Shown: in pieces, positions 42,235-51,573 of the stretch
Layout: every line of letters begins with the position of its first letter
Position numbering within the stretch: position 1 is the first letter of the stretch
Assembly: GCA_030145055.1 (NCBI GenBank)
Contig: JAQYWK010000001.1
Span: 744,001 to 808,000 of the forward strand
Reading direction: 5' to 3'
Length of the DNA stretch: 64,000 nt
Origin: Desulfovibrio sp.
GTDB lineage: Bacteria > Desulfobacterota > Desulfovibrionia > Desulfovibrionales > Desulfovibrionaceae
Made by a program: the position numbers and the translations under genes
The notes under the pieces: model-generated
Databases searched by the model: none
What the model saw: only the letters and a program-made list of their open reading frames with translations
Told to the model about the DNA's origin: nothing

Positions 42235-42939
42235 GTGAGTTTACCTATAGCTGTTCTTATTTCTGGAGGGGGTTCCAACCTTCAAGCTTTGATCGACAAA
42301 GTTGAAGATGGAAGCCTTGATGTTGATATCAGAATGGTTCTTTCGAATAGGGCTGGAGCCTTGGGGCTTGAGCGTGCTAAAAAACATTCTATTCCTACCT
42401 GTACTCTCAGTCATAAAGATTTTGGAAGCCGTGAAGAATTTGATGGCGAAATGGTGCGTGTTTTAAAGGATGCAGGTGTCGAAGCCATTGTTTTAGCTGG
42501 ATTCATGCGCATTATTACGCCTGTGTTTTTGTGTGCTTTCCCTGGAAATATTATTAATATTCATCCTGCACTGCTTCCAAGTTTTGCTGGTGCAGGCGGA
42601 CAGACTGACGCTGCCGAATACGGCGTGCAAATTTCAGGTTGCACTGTCCATTTTGTAGACGAAAAAATGGATCACGGGGCGATAATTATACAGGCCGCAG
42701 TTCCGGCCATACCCGGTGAAGATGTTGAGAAGCTTACTAAACGAATCCTTCAGGTTGAACATAGAATTTTGCCGCAGGCGACAAAGTGGCTTGCAGAAGG
42801 TCGGCTGAGTATCGAAGGGCGGTTTGTGAAGCTTACTCCTTCAAAGCTTGTTTCATCTAGTGATTCTAAAGCAGAAAAAGCAGAAATTGATATCGATTTT
42901 CCGTGCCTGATTAATCCTCCATTGGAAGAAGGCTTTTAA
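42235..42939 (+). CDS. purN: Phosphoribosylglycinamide formyltransferase PurN
   Basis: Formyl-tetrahydrofolate dependent GAR transformylase of purine biosynthesis. The ISGGGSNLQALID opening, the catalytic NIHPALLPSFAGAGG region (Asn and His) and the HFVDEKMDHGAII segment with its Asp are intact. The start is GTG at 42235, with GGGAG 7 bases before it; the ATG at 42202 lies in the preceding terminator. A C-terminal extension of about 40 residues after the core has no recognised domain. The length is 234 residues. Confidence 0.94.
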   Translation: MSLPIAVLISGGGSNLQALIDKVEDGSLDVDIRMVLSNRAGALGLERAKKHSIPTCTLSHKDFGSREEFDGEMVRVLKDAGVEAIVLAGFMRIITPVFLCAFPGNIINIHPALLPSFAGAGGQTDAAEYGVQISGCTVHFVDEKMDHGAIIIQAAVPAIPGEDVEKLTKRILQVEHRILPQATKWLAEGRLSIEGRFVKLTPSKLVSSSDSKAEKAEIDIDFPCLINPPLEEGF

Positions 42940-42979
42940 TATTTTATAATGGCTTGATTCTAAAAAAGCTATAAAATAT
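42939..42979. repeat. AT-rich inverted repeat after purN
   Basis: Ten-base arms ATATTTTATA (42939-42948) and TATAAAATAT (42970-42979) around a 21-base loop. It is weak as a terminator because it has no GC in the stem. Confidence 0.35.
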
Positions 42980-43024
42980 CCTGAATGGTAAGTTTCCCGC
43001 GTGCCACATACCTCAGGAGTAACA

Positions 43025-43930
43025 ATGCTAGATCCACTTGAGCCATGGTCCCTCGTCTCACTTCGCCGTCATAATAAAAAGAATATACCGGGCAGTCCTG
43101 AAAGGGCTATTTCCCGTTCTGTAATAGAAGATACCGATAACAATCTGTGGCTTATGGAACGTATTGCGACTAAACAGGTCGAACTTCGCTCTGCTATTGC
43201 GCGCAATTTACAATCGCTCCATGACTCCGGCATGAAAAAGATTCTACTTTATCAACTTACTGACGAAGATGATTATGTTGCAGATGTTATGGGGCTACCT
43301 TGGCAGCTTTCCCCTTTTTATGAATCAGACGATCTGCCGCGGCCCCAATTTATACATGACGCTGAGAGGGGTGAAGCACTGGCGGAGTTTATTTGTTCGC
43401 TTCGTAAGCATGCGAAGGGCAAACCACTTGAAAGTGGTGGGGAAGCTTTCGACTTGTTAGAATACGCAAAGAATCTCGTTGAAACGATTTCTAAACGTGA
43501 GCCGAAAGTCTTTGAAAGGCTAGAGCCTATTTACGATACGTTGCTTCCTGAAATGGAAAAGTTCCCGTCATTGCCCATTGCTTTTTGCCACGGAGATTTT
43601 CATCCGCTGAATGTGATGTGGAAAGGTAAAGCCGTTGGAGCTGTCATTGATTGGGAATTTTCAGATATGCGCCCTGAAATTTATGATGTAGCGAATATGA
43701 TTGGGTGCGTTGCTTTTGAAGATCCTGATGCATTTAATTCGGGGCTGATTCCTGCTTTTATGGAAGTCCTTAAGCGTGACACTGATATTTCGGCTGAAAG
43801 TTTTGCAATGCTCCCTTACTTTATTCCCGCGCTGCGCTTTGCATGGTTGTCAGAGTGGTTACGCAAAAAAGATTGGGAGATGCTTTCTATGGAACTGGAT
43901 TTTCTGGAGCTATTGCTTGAAAGAGCGTAG
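43025..43930 (+). CDS. Aminoglycoside-phosphotransferase-fold (APH) kinase
   Basis: Small-molecule kinase fold of the APH/choline kinase superfamily. The catalytic loop CHGDFHPLNVMW (HxDxxxxN) and metal-binding IDWEFSD are clear. The N-terminal ATP lobe is less conserved. The start is ATG at 43025 with CAGGAG 6 bases before it; the frame upstream uses GTG at 43001. The substrate is unknown; such proteins phosphorylate choline, thiamine, amino sugars or other small alcohols. The length is 301 residues. Confidence 0.8.
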   Translation: MLDPLEPWSLVSLRRHNKKNIPGSPERAISRSVIEDTDNNLWLMERIATKQVELRSAIARNLQSLHDSGMKKILLYQLTDEDDYVADVMGLPWQLSPFYESDDLPRPQFIHDAERGEALAEFICSLRKHAKGKPLESGGEAFDLLEYAKNLVETISKREPKVFERLEPIYDTLLPEMEKFPSLPIAFCHGDFHPLNVMWKGKAVGAVIDWEFSDMRPEIYDVANMIGCVAFEDPDAFNSGLIPAFMEVLKRDTDISAESFAMLPYFIPALRFAWLSEWLRKKDWEMLSMELDFLELLLERA

Positions 43931-44094
43931 GTTTGTCTTTGCTCAAGAACAATAGGATAATGATAACATTTAAGTGTATTTTTATAATTAAATTGCTCAA
44001 AAAAAATACTAGAATAATAATTGTCATTGGGTCGTTTTTGGGCGAGAGTCTATTATAATGTCAATTTTATTTAAAATATATCCATGTGGTAGCT

Positions 44095-46596
44095 ATGCTT
44101 GCCGTTACTAAACAGCCATGTCTATTTTTAACATTCGCAGTTAAAGTCACTGTTTTCTCGGTGCTTTGCTTGCTGATATTGCAAGTATCCACGTGTTTGG
44201 CAACGGATGCCAAAAAAGCATTATTGCTAAATTCGTATAGTTATGACCAAAAGTGGACGCGCAGTATCACGGAAGCGGTAAGCAAGTCATTCGATGACGC
44301 CGGCATCAGTCTGGTTGTCGAGTTCATGGATACTAAGCGCCATTCCAGCCCAGAACATTATTCCAATCTATTAAAAATTTACCAACGCAAATTCGCTAAC
44401 ACTGAATTTGATGTTGTTCTCACCTCAGATGATAATGCCGTCAACTTCGCTTTAAAGAACCGCAATACTCTTTTCCCAGACGCACCGATTGTTTTTTGCG
44501 GAGTGAATAATATAGAATTACCCGAAAGAGCCGATTTCGTTAATATAACCGGAGCATTGGAAGTTCCCGGTAGTATTGATATGATCGAGCTTCTGCTGAA
44601 GTTGCACCCTTCCTTAAAACATCTCTATGTAATTAATGAGTCCACTACGAGCACTGGCCAAAGTAATCACGACGTTATTAATAAAAATTTGCAAAAGTAT
44701 TCTGATCAGTTTGACTCAATTTGGCTCGTTGGGCTTTCGGATAGTGAGCTGGTTGAAGAGCTTTCTGGGCTTGGCGAAGATAGTGCCGTATTGCTCCTTT
44801 CATACTTCCCAGACAATAAAGGTCAGACATTTAAGCTTTGTGACGGAGCTGCCTTCGTAAGTCAGGTCTGTGATCGACCCATTTATTCGATGTGGGATTA
44901 CTTTCTAGGTGAAGGTATAGTTGGCGGCATGCTGACTTCCGGTAAATATCAAGGACTTGCAGCAGCAGGGATGGCTCTACGGATCATAAATGGTGAAGCA
45001 CTGGAATCAATTCCTGTGATTGCCGATACAGCCAACCATTATATGTTTGATTATGATCAACTGAAGCGTTTCGAGATTGAATTGAAAAGCCTTCCAGCTG
45101 ATAGTGTTATTATTAACCAGCCATCAAATATTTTACGTCAATACCAGTTGCAACTGACAGTTGCAGGTGTAGTTATTGCGTTGCTTGTAGTTATATGTAT
45201 TGCGCTTGCAGTAAATGTAAGAGCTAGAAAAAAAGCTGAAAATGATCTGGCAAACAGCAACTTAGATCTTGAAGAGGTGGTAAATGTCCGCAATATGGAG
45301 CTTGAGCTGCTTAGAGATGCGGAAGCCGCTGTAAGTGAAAGTGAAGCAAGGTTTCGCAGTTTGTTTGATTCGTCTCCACTTTCGTTATGGGAACAGGACC
45401 TCAGTGGCTTGATTCCCCTTTTTGATGAGGCCAATAAACGTGGCTCGGATGATTTGTATATCTATTTTAATTCGAATCATGATGAACTGATCAGATGTAT
45501 CACCGATATTCGCATTATTAATGTGAATAAGGCTTCGGTGGAATTGTTCGGGGCTGATACTCCAGAGCATTTGATTCAGAACTTAGGGAAAATATTTGGA
45601 CAGCAAACTTGGTCTTTGTTCGCAGGGGAAATGGCTGCTCTCGCACGCGGAGCTCATAGTTTTTTTCAAGAAGGCAGGGTTAAGACTTTTTCCGGAGAAG
45701 ACTTGGACATTCTGTTCTATGTCCAGGTTGTATGTGGTTATGAGGAATCTTTGAAAAAGGTGCTGATAACCTGTGTTGATATAACGGAAAAAAAGAAATT
45801 CGAAGAAACAATAGTTCAAACGGAAAAAATGATATCAGTTGGCGGATTGGCTGCCGGTATGGCGCATGAAGTAAACAATCCGTTAGCCGGTATTTTACAG
45901 GGCGCACAGAATTTGCGTCGCCGTTTTTCTCTAGATCTGCCTGCAAATGTTTCGGCTGCAAAGGATATAGGAGTTCCACTCGAGAATATTATCGCTTATA
46001 TTGAGTCTCGAAATATTTTTAAGACTCTTGACGGGATATCCGCGTCAGGAGAGCGTGCCGCACAGGTTGTTCGCAATATGCTTAATTTTAGCAGACAAAG
46101 CGGGTCCAGTGCTTGTTCTTGCGATATGAATGCATTGATTGATTCTGCTCTTGAGCTTGCATCAAGTGATTATGACCTGAAAAGTAATTATGATTTTAAG
46201 AAAATTGAAATTGTTAAAGAATATGACCCTCAGGCAAAGTTTTCGTGGTGCGTACCAAGTGAACTTGAGCAGGTCTTTCTAAATTTATTTAAGAATGCCG
46301 CACAGGCCATGGCTGATATCCCAGATTATAGGGGGCGCCTGACGCTTTGTACAAGGGTACAAAATGATTATGTTATTATCGAGGTTGGGGATAATGGTCC
46401 GGGTCTTAATGAAGATCTGCGTAAGCGTGTCTTTGAACCCTTCTTCACAACCAAAAGCCCCGAAATGGGTTCGGGTTTGGGGCTTTCGGTATCGTATTTT
46501 ATAATAACGCAGAATCACGGTGGATCTTTTTCTGTTAATACTTGCCCTGGTAGTGGGGCGTGCTTTACAATTAAGCTGCCACTGAACGTTACTTAA
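44095..46596 (+). CDS. Hybrid sensor histidine kinase with ABC-binding-protein-like sensor and PAS domain
   Basis: N-terminal signal/membrane segment (about 15-35), a periplasmic ABC-type substrate-binding-like sensor domain (about 42-335), a second membrane helix (355-377), a coiled coil, a PAS-type domain (about 425-575), then HisKA (H-box GLAAGMAHEVNNPLAGI) and HATPase (N-box VFLNLFKNAAQAM, G-boxes VGDNGPGL and GSGLGLS). The ligand is unknown. No response regulator gene is adjacent. The start is uncertain: ATG 44095 or GTG 44086, neither with a strong ribosome site. The length is about 833 residues. Confidence 0.88.
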   Translation: MLAVTKQPCLFLTFAVKVTVFSVLCLLILQVSTCLATDAKKALLLNSYSYDQKWTRSITEAVSKSFDDAGISLVVEFMDTKRHSSPEHYSNLLKIYQRKFANTEFDVVLTSDDNAVNFALKNRNTLFPDAPIVFCGVNNIELPERADFVNITGALEVPGSIDMIELLLKLHPSLKHLYVINESTTSTGQSNHDVINKNLQKYSDQFDSIWLVGLSDSELVEELSGLGEDSAVLLLSYFPDNKGQTFKLCDGAAFVSQVCDRPIYSMWDYFLGEGIVGGMLTSGKYQGLAAAGMALRIINGEALESIPVIADTANHYMFDYDQLKRFEIELKSLPADSVIINQPSNILRQYQLQLTVAGVVIALLVVICIALAVNVRARKKAENDLANSNLDLEEVVNVRNMELELLRDAEAAVSESEARFRSLFDSSPLSLWEQDLSGLIPLFDEANKRGSDDLYIYFNSNHDELIRCITDIRIINVNKASVELFGADTPEHLIQNLGKIFGQQTWSLFAGEMAALARGAHSFFQEGRVKTFSGEDLDILFYVQVVCGYEESLKKVLITCVDITEKKKFEETIVQTEKMISVGGLAAGMAHEVNNPLAGILQGAQNLRRRFSLDLPANVSAAKDIGVPLENIIAYIESRNIFKTLDGISASGERAAQVVRNMLNFSRQSGSSACSCDMNALIDSALELASSDYDLKSNYDFKKIEIVKEYDPQAKFSWCVPSELEQVFLNLFKNAAQAMADIPDYRGRLTLCTRVQNDYVIIEVGDNGPGLNEDLRKRVFEPFFTTKSPEMGSGLGLSVSYFIITQNHGGSFSVNTCPGSGACFTIKLPLNVT

Positions 46597-46610
46597 AAGC
46601 AGTCTGTTAC

Positions 46611-47168
46611 TTAAAAGACTACCGCCTCAAACCAAAGGATAGTTGTTCCTTCATCCTGCCATGCATTTGGATCCATTCCTGCTTTGATACACGTTTGAGT
46701 TAGAAACTGCTGTCGATCCCACTTCCATGCAACAGCCACCTGCGGCAGTAATAGCCCGGACTGACGCTCTCTTTGCATGATCAGGCCGTGTTTGCCTATT
46801 TCTATCAAGTTAGTGTCGGGGCAAACTTCTATTGGGCTTAGAATTGAAATTTCGTATTCCAATTTTTCAAATTCCGCCATAGTAAGCGGGCGAAATCTTG
46901 AATCATCAAAAGCCGCCGCGCGGGCCATGCTCCAAATCGTTTTGAATAGCGGATCGGTTCCTTTCAGATGGCCTATGCACCCACGTAGATTGCCTTCTAA
47001 ATTCAAAGTGACAAATGCACCAAAAACTTCTCTAAGATGATCAGTAGGAGGGATGGGGATATCTCTATCCGTTCCGCCCTTCAGCTCGCTTAAAATACTT
47101 AGTTTAACGATATCTTTGAGGTATTCTTTTTCTTCATCTGTGAGTGAGAAGCTGAATTTATCTGACAT
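46611..47168 (-). CDS. AMMECR1-domain protein
   Basis: A 185-residue protein of the AMMECR1 family, with the core motifs FGAFVTLNLEGNLRGCIGHL and AAFDDSRFRPLTMAEFEKLEYEISILSP. The exact biochemical function is unknown. It lies one base after the Cys-rich gene on the same strand and ends 14 bases from the sensor kinase (convergent). Confidence 0.9.
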   Translation of the reverse strand: MSDKFSFSLTDEEKEYLKDIVKLSILSELKGGTDRDIPIPPTDHLREVFGAFVTLNLEGNLRGCIGHLKGTDPLFKTIWSMARAAAFDDSRFRPLTMAEFEKLEYEISILSPIEVCPDTNLIEIGKHGLIMQRERQSGLLLPQVAVAWKWDRQQFLTQTCIKAGMDPNAWQDEGTTILWFEAVVF

Positions 47169-47169
47169 T

Positions 47170-47412
47170 TTATTCCGCCCTTTGTTTTTTTAACTTGTCA
47201 ATTATGTAATCGTACCCTTCGGGACGGTGTGGTAATTTGCAATTCATACAATTTTTGATGTTGTTTTTAATTTCATATCTACCTCCGCAATCTTCCATAT
47301 GATAGAGCGGACAAAAGCAGAACAGGCAATTAAAATTCATGTCATTGCTTGTTTCATGACATGGAAAATAGCGGCATTGGCAGTTTCGAAAGAAGCTATG
47401 ACTATTATCCAA
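47170..47412 (-). CDS. Cysteine-rich small-domain protein
   Basis: An 80-residue protein with nine cysteines, including FNCLFCFCPLYH, DCGG and NCMNCKLPHR. The layout matches the Cys-rich small-domain family (PF04071-like), whose members probably bind a metal. The start is a TTG at 47412, supported by AAGGAG 6 bases upstream; that site lies in the end of the phosphatase gene, so translation is likely coupled. The function is unknown. The neighbour AMMECR1 gene suggests a shared role. Confidence 0.8.
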   Translation of the reverse strand: MDNSHSFFRNCQCRYFPCHETSNDMNFNCLFCFCPLYHMEDCGGRYEIKNNIKNCMNCKLPHRPEGYDYIIDKLKKQRAE

Positions 47413-47413
47413 A

Positions 47414-49552
47414 CTATGCTCCTTTATTCAGATGATTAACCTTGATGATCACAAGAGTTATGTCGTCTTCCTGTTCCATTTTACCTTGAAAATCAACCAC
47501 GGCACGAATGATTAAGTCTTGGATCTCAATCGCAGGCTTTTCAGCATTGTCCATGATGATTTTGTCCATCCTTTTGCGTCCAAACATTTCATCCTTGCTG
47601 TTTCGGGCTTCCCATATTCCATCTGTACCGATGAATATAATTTCGCCGGCATGAAGCTCTACAGTAAAGTCATCATATTCACTTTCATCAAAGACTCCGA
47701 GGGCTAACATGGGGTCACCCATCAATTCGCGTTGCTCGCCTGTGGATGGATTGTAAATGGCAGCTGGATCATGACCTGCTCTGACGTACGTTGCTGTGGA
47801 ATTGTCTGGAGAAATCTCCATGCAGAAAAGAGTCATGAACCTGCCTGTATCACCTATGTCCAGACAGAGTTGCTTATTCACATCCTCAATTCTGGAAGGA
47901 AGAGACGCCTTGTGTGTGGATGCGTGTTTAAGATGCGCACGCCCTGTTGCCATGAGCAGTGCCGCCGAAACTCCATGTCCGGTAACATCACCGAGGAGTA
48001 TTCCAAGGCCCGCACCTTCTGGAGCTTCATAATAGTCAAAGTAGTCTCCGCCTGTCTCATCACACGAAATACTGATACCTGAAATATCAAGGCCGTCTAT
48101 TTGTGGTGAAACTTCAGGGAGTAGATTGCTATGAACTTCCTGAGCAAGCTCCATAGATTTACTGATTCTTAAATGATCTTGAAGTTTAGGAACCATAGAA
48201 TTGAAAGCGTCCGCGAGAGTTTTGCGTTCATCTGTTGAATCAATTTCTACGTGTATGGAAAGATCACCGTCAGCAATTTTCTTGGCCGCATCAGTCATGA
48301 TCATGAGTGGTGCGATAATTTTTTTACTTCCCAAAAAGGCTACGAGTGAAACTGCAATAAGAATGATAAAGGCCGTCGTTCCGATTGCAATGTAGAGGTT
48401 CCAACTGAGGTCAAGAATTTGTTCAGCTGCTGCGTCAGGGATTTCCGTAATAACTTTTTCCGGAACGACAAGAACATAACTGCCACTTCCTCTAAAAGGA
48501 GCGTATGCCCAGACAGAATCCACGCCGTTGTATGGGAGCCTTGCCACGCCGGATTTCCCTTTCGATATGTCGTCGATTATCCTAGTCAGTTTTGCTTTAT
48601 TGGAAGAGTCAAGCACCTTGATGGTGTTTGTCGTCTGCGCGCGCCATGAGATAGCCTTCTCTTCGTGTCCGGATTCGGCCCAAATATGAAGTTGTTGTTT
48701 GTCATTTATGGTCAATGGGGCGACCACAAAGGCTTGAAGCGCGGATGACCATTGTGAAGAAAGATCATTTTGTCGCAGAATTTCGATCAACTGAATGTCA
48801 ATTGCCGCAACACCGAGGACCTTACCACCTCTGCCCTTTACCGCTTTTGATAAAGTAAAGATTTGTTGGTTTGTGGAAGCATCAATAAATTTGCCCCATA
48901 TAAGATGATCGTTTTCAACTGCTTGTGTAAACCAGTCCCTTCTTTGCGGATCATAATCAGATGGATAGCCAGCATGACCGGGGTAAGCCATGTGTAGTCC
49001 TGAATTTAGCGTAATATAAATGCGATGAAGAGCTGTTCCTGCCTCTGAATAAAAAGATTTAAGCTCTGGTTTCAGCTGATATAATCGCGCTACATTCTGA
49101 TCTTGCTTAAGAAAGTTTTTATCTTTAGTTACGTAAAAAACTGGCTCTTCCAGACTTATAGATGTGGGAGTTTTTTTACCGGACATCTCAATTTTAAAAT
49201 AAGGTTCAGATGGTTTAAAATCAGCTGGTTGCTTGGATTTTTCCATAAAATCATCTGAGAAAAATACTTTTGGTAGTCCGTTTACAGGGTCATTCAGCAC
49301 ATCTTCTGTTTCAGCAACAATAGCCTTAAGCGCAAACTCGAGTGAGACCGCTTGTTGCTGTATCATTTTGGCCGAGTCTACGGCTGATTGCTGCATTTCC
49401 CCGCGTAGAATATCGATCATTCCTGAACGCAATTTTATGGATTGAGCTTGTCCGAGATTTAGAATTCCCTGCCTGCTAATGACGGAAACCACCAGAAGAG
49501 GGATTAGGCTGAATGCCAGTAATAGAAAGAATAATTTTTTACGTATGCTCAT
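47414..49552 (-). CDS. SpoIIE/RsbU-type serine phosphatase with extracellular sensor and HAMP domain
   Basis: A 712-residue signal protein: first membrane helix 7-27, periplasmic dCache-like sensor (about 35-375, with FYVTKDKNFLKQ and YPGHAGYPSDYDPQRRDWFTQA motifs), second helix about 383-405, HAMP, then a PP2C-type SpoIIE phosphatase (GGDYFDYYE, LLGDVTGHGVSAALLMA, IGTDGIWEAR). Such proteins dephosphorylate anti-anti-sigma factors; no STAS-domain partner is encoded next to it. It is transcribed with the DUF4389 gene upstream. Confidence 0.93.
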   Translation of the reverse strand: MSIRKKLFFLLLAFSLIPLLVVSVISRQGILNLGQAQSIKLRSGMIDILRGEMQQSAVDSAKMIQQQAVSLEFALKAIVAETEDVLNDPVNGLPKVFFSDDFMEKSKQPADFKPSEPYFKIEMSGKKTPTSISLEEPVFYVTKDKNFLKQDQNVARLYQLKPELKSFYSEAGTALHRIYITLNSGLHMAYPGHAGYPSDYDPQRRDWFTQAVENDHLIWGKFIDASTNQQIFTLSKAVKGRGGKVLGVAAIDIQLIEILRQNDLSSQWSSALQAFVVAPLTINDKQQLHIWAESGHEEKAISWRAQTTNTIKVLDSSNKAKLTRIIDDISKGKSGVARLPYNGVDSVWAYAPFRGSGSYVLVVPEKVITEIPDAAAEQILDLSWNLYIAIGTTAFIILIAVSLVAFLGSKKIIAPLMIMTDAAKKIADGDLSIHVEIDSTDERKTLADAFNSMVPKLQDHLRISKSMELAQEVHSNLLPEVSPQIDGLDISGISISCDETGGDYFDYYEAPEGAGLGILLGDVTGHGVSAALLMATGRAHLKHASTHKASLPSRIEDVNKQLCLDIGDTGRFMTLFCMEISPDNSTATYVRAGHDPAAIYNPSTGEQRELMGDPMLALGVFDESEYDDFTVELHAGEIIFIGTDGIWEARNSKDEMFGRKRMDKIIMDNAEKPAIEIQDLIIRAVVDFQGKMEQEDDITLVIIKVNHLNKGA

Positions 49553-49568
49553 ATCAGTTACTTTGTGT

Positions 49569-49883
49569 TTAGGAGAAATCTATGTGGTTAGGTGTTTCAT
49601 TTTTATTCGGTCCCTCAGGTAAATCAGAGAAAGGGAACGGTTTTTTGTTATCGTTTAGGGTTACATATTTTAAAAGCTCAAAAGTATAGAGGCTCAGCCT
49701 TTGTCCGAATCTGCGAAGGGGTGCGGATGATTTACCGGCTACAAGTAGGTAGGCATATTGGAAAAGAACAACCGCCTGAAGTAGAAATTTAACCAGCGAA
49801 AAAGCAATCATGCAAACGATGGTTCTGAGTAATCTTTTAAGAATGTCGATGCGGCTATATTTTCCATCTGCGAAGTGGTCCAT
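49569..49883 (-). CDS. DUF4389 membrane protein
   Basis: A 104-residue inner-membrane protein with one or two hydrophobic segments (about 19-48) and the family C-terminal signature LNDNKKPFPFSDLPEG. The function is not known. AGGAG stands 6 bases before the ATG. It is the first gene of the phosphatase/Cys-rich/AMMECR1 group on the minus strand. Confidence 0.85.
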   Translation of the reverse strand: MDHFADGKYSRIDILKRLLRTIVCMIAFSLVKFLLQAVVLFQYAYLLVAGKSSAPLRRFGQRLSLYTFELLKYVTLNDNKKPFPFSDLPEGPNKNETPNHIDFS

Positions 49884-50124
49884 GATCTCTCCTGAATTAA
49901 TTAATTAAAAAAGTTCACAAATACCCGTTAAGGGTGTTATATTAAAAGTAACTTTGGAAGTTTTACCCATTTGCTATACGTGATATTGTACCTGTTTTGC
50001 GGGCATACAGCAATGAGGGATTGATAATTGCAAAGCTTCTTGCAGCAAGAAGGATTCGTCAGTTATTCGACTGTTTCTTACGTTTTGGTATCAGCAAAAC
50101 CGTTCAAGCCACAGGAGGTGTGCA
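49884..50124. other. Divergent intergenic region
   Basis: About 240 bases between the DUF4389 gene (minus) and the gene at 50125 (plus). It should hold both promoters. Apart from an AGCTTCTTGCAGCAAGAAGG-type imperfect repeat near 50034-50053, no clear element was seen. Confidence 0.4.
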
Positions 50125-50406
50125 GTGAACACTATGCTAATTGAAGAGTTGGTAAGGAGAAAGGCTCAGACTTTCAGGGCCGATGGAGCTTCAGTATCAG
50201 AAGCTCTCGATCGTGCCGAAGACGAGATAATGGTTCGCTACGGAGCAGGTCGCGGACATGGCTCTCGCTTTTGTTTGCGTATGTGTTTGCAAGCGGCAAA
50301 AGAACGTGTTGCGCCCGAATGCCTGTGTGACTCCGCAAACGCGGAGGACGACAAAAGAGTGCCGTTAAATATTTCCCCACCATCAGGTGAGTGCTGTCGT
50401 CTGTAA
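50125..50406 (+). CDS. Small hypothetical protein with C-terminal cysteines
   Basis: A 93-residue basic protein of unknown family. The first 60 residues look helical and the tail holds CLCDS and CCRL cysteines, perhaps a metal site. The GTG start at 50125 follows AGGAGGTG; an ATG at 50134 is an alternative. The stop codon abuts that of the convergent yjbQ gene with no base between. Confidence 0.65.
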   Translation: MNTMLIEELVRRKAQTFRADGASVSEALDRAEDEIMVRYGAGRGHGSRFCLRMCLQAAKERVAPECLCDSANAEDDKRVPLNISPPSGECCRL

Positions 50407-50808
50407 CTAATCAGTTGCGCCGAGCCACTTCACCCAAAGATTGCGATTCCTAGGCCCATCAAATTCGCAGAAGAATACCTTCTGCCATGTGCCAAGCATG
50501 ATGTCTCCGTTTTCCACGATAAGCATCTGCTCAGGACCGAACATACTAGTCTTGATGTGTGAGTCGCTGTTACCTTCCATATGCTGATAATCTCCAGCAT
50601 GGGGAATCAGCTTGCGTAAATTTACGATAATATCACGAACCACGCTCGGGTCCGCTCCTTCGTTTACAGTAACCGCGCAGGTGGTGTGCGGTGAATATAA
50701 AAGAATCGCCCCTGATTCCCATCCATTCTTGCGGATAAGTTTCCGAACTGCGCCAGTGATATCAATCATCTCATCTCTGACATTAGTTCTAAGCTCTAGC
50801 TTTTCCAT
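50407..50808 (-). CDS. yjbQ: YjbQ/UPF0047 family protein (secondary thiamine-phosphate synthase type)
   Basis: A 133-residue protein of the UPF0047 fold, with conserved YSPHTTCAVTVNEG and HMEGNSDSHIKTSMFG motifs that contribute conserved His residues, and a C-terminal GTWQKVFFCEFDGPRNR. Homologues have thiamine-phosphate synthase activity in vitro, but the cell role is uncertain. The start overlaps the stop of cobM (TAATG), so it is translationally coupled to the cobalamin genes. Confidence 0.9.
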   Translation of the reverse strand: MEKLELRTNVRDEMIDITGAVRKLIRKNGWESGAILLYSPHTTCAVTVNEGADPSVVRDIIVNLRKLIPHAGDYQHMEGNSDSHIKTSMFGPEQMLIVENGDIMLGTWQKVFFCEFDGPRNRNLWVKWLGATD

Positions 50809-51569
50809 TATTTATCCTCACCTTTTCTGAACATATGACTGAATTCTGAATCATATAAAAGCGATTCACTATCCGAATTTTTACCCGGTAAAATTAGAAA
50901 AATAGTTTGCCGTTTAAATTCGTTTTCTTCTGCGGTCACAGCAAGCTTATCTAAAGTAGTTTCAACAGATTTTTCCTCAGGCCAGCCGATACGGTACCCA
51001 ATAATGACGCTCGTATCTGCATCCATACCGCCGGCAAGTAATTCCTTTTGTATTCTGGAAGGATTTCCTGCTGAAAGGTAAATCGCCATTGCACTTCCAT
51101 GCGCTGCAAGCTTCTCAAGGCTTTCACTTGGAGGAACAGGGGTGCGCCCTTCCATACGTGTAAGTATAAGTGTCTGCGTTCCGCCGGGAACCGTAAACGA
51201 TGCGCTTGAAGCTGCCGCTGCCGCGCACGCTGATGTCACGCCCGGGATTACTTCATATTCAATTGACCTTTCTTTTAACAATCTAGCCTGCTCCTGAACC
51301 GCGCCGTACATGGAAGGATCGCCCGTATGAACCCGCGCCACGACTTCACCTTTCTCCGCATGCTCAGTCATGAGGCTGTTAGTTTCTTCAAGCGACATGG
51401 AAGCGGAATTCTCAATGCGCGCATTTGGAGAAGCTTCGGCAATAACTGCTTTCGGCACTAGCGATCCAGCATAAAGAACAAGTCCTGCCTCGCGGATAAT
51501 GCGCTGTCCTTTGACTGTGATAAGTTCGGGGTCACCCGGTCCGGCTCCAATGAAATATACTTTGCCCAT
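50808..51569 (-). CDS. cobM: Cobalt-precorrin-4 C11-methyltransferase
   Basis: SAM-dependent methyltransferase of corrin ring synthesis (CobM/CbiF). The opening FIGAGPGDPELITVKGQRII, the LYAGSLVP motif specific to this group, and HTGDPSMYGAVQEQ are intact. The length of 253 residues is typical. It lies between cobL (4-base gap) and yjbQ (overlap) in the cobalamin cluster. Confidence 0.95.
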   Translation of the reverse strand: MGKVYFIGAGPGDPELITVKGQRIIREAGLVLYAGSLVPKAVIAEASPNARIENSASMSLEETNSLMTEHAEKGEVVARVHTGDPSMYGAVQEQARLLKERSIEYEVIPGVTSACAAAAASSASFTVPGGTQTLILTRMEGRTPVPPSESLEKLAAHGSAMAIYLSAGNPSRIQKELLAGGMDADTSVIIGYRIGWPEEKSVETTLDKLAVTAEENEFKRQTIFLILPGKNSDSESLLYDSEFSHMFRKGEDK

Positions 51570-51573
51570 ATTG

